A stretch of 64,000 nucleotides of DNA from the NCBI GenBank assembly GCA_964251665.1, contig CAXUKO010000002.1:564709-628708 (forward strand), given 5' to 3'. The notes under the pieces were generated by a model that saw nothing but the letters and a program-made list of their open reading frames with translations, made no database searches and was not told the DNA's origin. Shown here piece by piece: positions 62,497 to 64,000 of this stretch. This DNA comes from JBBQLG01 sp964251665 (GTDB taxonomy: Bacteria > Bacteroidota > Bacteroidia > Cytophagales > Spirosomataceae). Numbering within the stretch: position 1 is the stretch's first letter; each line of letters starts with the position of its first letter. The position numbers were made by a program, and so were the translations under genes.

Positions 62497-63108
62497 ATGG
62501 AGTTTCCATCGAGATTAATTGAAGAAGCGGTCAATGAGATTGCGAAGCTGCCGGGCATTGGCAAGAAAACGGCCCTGCGACTGGTACTTCATCTCCTGAA
62601 ACGCGACGAAGACCAAACTCAATTGCTGGCCAGTACGCTGATTGCCATGCGGTTGAAGGTGAAATACTGCAAGAAGTGCCATAACCTGTCCGACCATGAC
62701 CTGTGCAGTATCTGTGCCAACCCCCGGCGCGATGGCTCGCTGATCTGCGTGGTCGAAGACACCCGTGATGTGCTGGCGGTGGAGAACACGGCGCAGTACA
62801 AAGGTCTGTATCATGTGCTGGGCGGCATCATCTCGCCGGTTGAAGGCATTGGCCCCAGCGACCTGCATATTGATTCGTTGATGGAACGGCTCCAGACACC
62901 CGAGGGGCAGGCCGTCCGCGAGATCATTCTGGCTCTGAGCCCGAATATGGAAGGTGATACCACGGCGTTCTATCTTCAGAAGAAGCTGCGCCCGTTCAAC
63001 CTCAAAATATCGACCATTGCGCGGGGGGTGCCCATCGGGGGCGACCTCGAATACGCCGACGAAGTCACGCTCGGCCGTAGTATCCTTAGCCGTATTGCTT
63101 ACGAATGA
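62497..63108 (+). CDS. recR: Recombination mediator RecR
   Basis: A 203-residue protein that with RecO and RecF loads RecA at gaps. The helix-hairpin-helix (EIAKLPGIGKKTALRLVLHL) is followed by a four-Cys zinc finger (CKKCHNLSDHDLCSIC), a Toprim domain (SLICVVEDTRDVLAVENT, GGIISPVEGIGPSDLHID) and the C-terminal ATARGVPIGG-like ISTIARGVPIGGDLEYADE. Length is normal. The ATG at 62497 is the family start. Confidence 0.95.
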   Translation: MEFPSRLIEEAVNEIAKLPGIGKKTALRLVLHLLKRDEDQTQLLASTLIAMRLKVKYCKKCHNLSDHDLCSICANPRRDGSLICVVEDTRDVLAVENTAQYKGLYHVLGGIISPVEGIGPSDLHIDSLMERLQTPEGQAVREIILALSPNMEGDTTAFYLQKKLRPFNLKISTIARGVPIGGDLEYADEVTLGRSILSRIAYE

Positions 63109-63113
63109 TATAC

Positions 63114-63180
63114 GTAAAGGGGGTTGTCATTGAGATGCCATATCTTGAAGATATGGCATCTCAATGACAACCCCCTTTAC
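63114..63180. repeat. 67-base perfect palindrome after recR
   Basis: Arms of 33 bases at 63114-63146 and 63148-63180 are exact complements around a single central G (63147). The arms begin GTAAAGGGGGTTGTCATT and meet at TATCTT-G-AAGATA. It starts 5 bases after the recR stop and ends 24 bases before the next start. In RNA it would form a very long hairpin. No T run follows, so it is not a standard terminator. Confidence 0.9.
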
Positions 63181-63204
63181 AAGTCATAGCCCCCAGTTTC
63201 TTCC

Positions 63205-63423
63205 ATGACGTACGATTTCAAAGCTTATCACCTGCGTTCGATCCACGCGGCCAGCGATGCCGAACGGGCCGTTATTAATCAGGAGTTGAAAGACCTTTAC
63301 AATTCGCTCCCGGAAGCGGAGAAAGCCGAATTTAACGAACAGCTTCAGACCTTCTTAGTTCGTGAAACGGCCCGCCTGAAATCGGATTATGAATCGGTGA
63401 AGGGAAGTGTGGGCGATAATTGA
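63205..63423 (+). CDS. Small helical hypothetical protein
   Basis: A 72-residue, charge-rich protein (MTYDFKAYHLRSIHAASDAE at the start, LNSLPEAEKAEFNEQL in similar form in the middle). It should be nearly all helix, perhaps two helices with a turn at NSLPEAEK. No membrane segment or signal. Not recognised. Codon use is like the neighbouring genes, and start and spacing (24 bases after the palindrome) look normal. Confidence 0.6.
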   Translation: MTYDFKAYHLRSIHAASDAERAVINQELKDLYNSLPEAEKAEFNEQLQTFLVRETARLKSDYESVKGSVGDN

Positions 63424-63508
63424 GGTAGCCTTTACATTACATTTGAGGCAGGATTTTGATTAAAGCCTAATCGTTTCGCGGTTAGTTTACATAAAAGCAC
63501 TTATATAG

Positions 63509-63520
63509 TAATCTAGATTA
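63509..63520. promoter_or_regulatory. Short palindrome before the last gene
   Basis: TAATCTAGATTA is a perfect 12-base palindrome that ends 15 bases before the ATG at 63536. It could be an operator for the gene at 63536, but a 12-base AT-rich palindrome may also be chance. Confidence 0.25.
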
Positions 63521-63535
63521 GCGGCTCCAAACATT

Positions 63536-63886
63536 ATGCGTTACCCTAATTTTATCAAATTTCAGTGGGAAGATGGGCTGCCTAAGCCTATTATCCCTGC
63601 GAACGAATATGAGTTTCTCAGTTATTTACTCATCACATATCGTGACGCATACACGATAGAAAAAATGGCGTTTGGCGACGCAATCAATCCTGTTTTACAA
63701 GGAAAAGAATTGGTTGGCTATTTACAAGTGGATACAGTTGTGGCAGTTGAAATCAGAAAAGATGAAACGATCTTTAAAGACTGGAACTCGGACGAAGTAG
63801 TTCTGACAATTCCGACGACTGATCTTCAACAAGTTTTTACAGAATGGCTTAGCTTTGTTTCTAACCCTCCAACAGTTAGTGCCTAG
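63536..63886 (+). CDS. Hypothetical protein of low GC content
   Basis: A 116-residue soluble protein (MRYPNFIKFQWEDGLPKPII at the start). It alternates beta-like stretches (VGYLQVDTVVAVEIRK, VVLTIPTTDL) with helices (YEFLSYLLITYRDAYTIEKM, LQQVFTEWLSF). No signal peptide or membrane segment. Not recognised; the size and fold pattern recall small immunity-type proteins, which is only a guess. It is clearly richer in A and T than the genes to its left, so it may have been acquired. Bases 63887-64000 after it show nothing more. Confidence 0.6.
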   Translation: MRYPNFIKFQWEDGLPKPIIPANEYEFLSYLLITYRDAYTIEKMAFGDAINPVLQGKELVGYLQVDTVVAVEIRKDETIFKDWNSDEVVLTIPTTDLQQVFTEWLSFVSNPPTVSA

Positions 63887-64000
63887 ATTGTAACTATTTT
63901 AATAATCGCTCTAGTGTTAAATCTATACATAAACCAATGTGTGTTCCCTTAGAACGTGTTGGGGAATTGAGAAAGGTTGAGAGTCGTGCCAACTTTGTTG

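Noticed and set aside
1..64000. tRNA, rRNA, riboswitch and insertion-sequence genes
   Set aside because: No cloverleaf with a T-arm consensus, no rRNA-like stretch, no known riboswitch core and no transposase was recognised. A covariance-model and ISfinder search would be needed to exclude small cases.

Overview
The window looks like the chromosome of a Bacteroidota bacterium of the order Cytophagales, most like Spirosoma and its relatives. The support is a SusC/SusD pair, a PorE-like/PorP pair of the type IX secretion system (T9SS), very large SprB-type repeat proteins, several TonB-dependent receptors, the Bacteroidota promoter form (TTG, about 19 bases, TAnnTTTG) in front of several genes, and weak Shine-Dalgarno signals. 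Species is inference. No rRNA, tRNA, CRISPR array, insertion sequence, prophage or replication origin was seen.

Layout. 1-5.3 kb: a terminator of an upstream gene, a PorE-like OmpA protein and its PorP/SprF partner, an AAA ATPase and a small iron-permease-family membrane protein. 5.4-9.9 kb: an ABC exporter, an Ig-like surface protein and a LacI-type regulator. 9.9-16.3 kb: a SusC/SusD glycan-uptake pair with two identical palindromic operator candidates upstream, and a Tat-exported Gfo/Idh/MocA oxidoreductase. 16.4-19.9 kb: a frameshifted DUF3267 gene, a double NIPSNAP protein, an alpha-E protein and a beta-barrel protein. 20-25.9 kb: a glgE - maltokinase - glgB operon that makes alpha-glucan from maltose, with a well-formed promoter and a strong terminator.

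26-43.7 kb is a long, almost entirely minus-strand accessory region: two vanadium haloperoxidase/PAP2-type enzymes, three carboxymuconolactone-decarboxylase (AhpD-like) proteins, two TonB receptors (one frameshifted at its last strand), an MFS transporter, two porin-like barrels, a DUF3179 protein and a TauE/SafE exporter. One plus-strand gene here encodes an 84-residue protein made almost wholly of NQ-starting heptads. 44.5-60.1 kb holds two giant secreted repeat proteins (2173 and 2992 residues) with 231-bp and 225-bp repeats. 60.5-64 kb is housekeeping (sodium:solute symporter, ClpS, RecR) plus two small unknown genes.

How the parts may work together. The LacI regulator plausibly controls the SusCD pair and perhaps the oxidoreductase. 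The glucan operon is a complete maltose-1-phosphate route except that trehalose synthase is not in view. The PorE/PorP pair and the giant adhesin-like proteins point to a T9SS-equipped gliding or surface-adhering cell. Throughout, intergenic gaps carry long perfect palindromes, several of which abut or overlap stop codons. Two genes show single-base homopolymer frameshifts, which could be real decay or sequence error.
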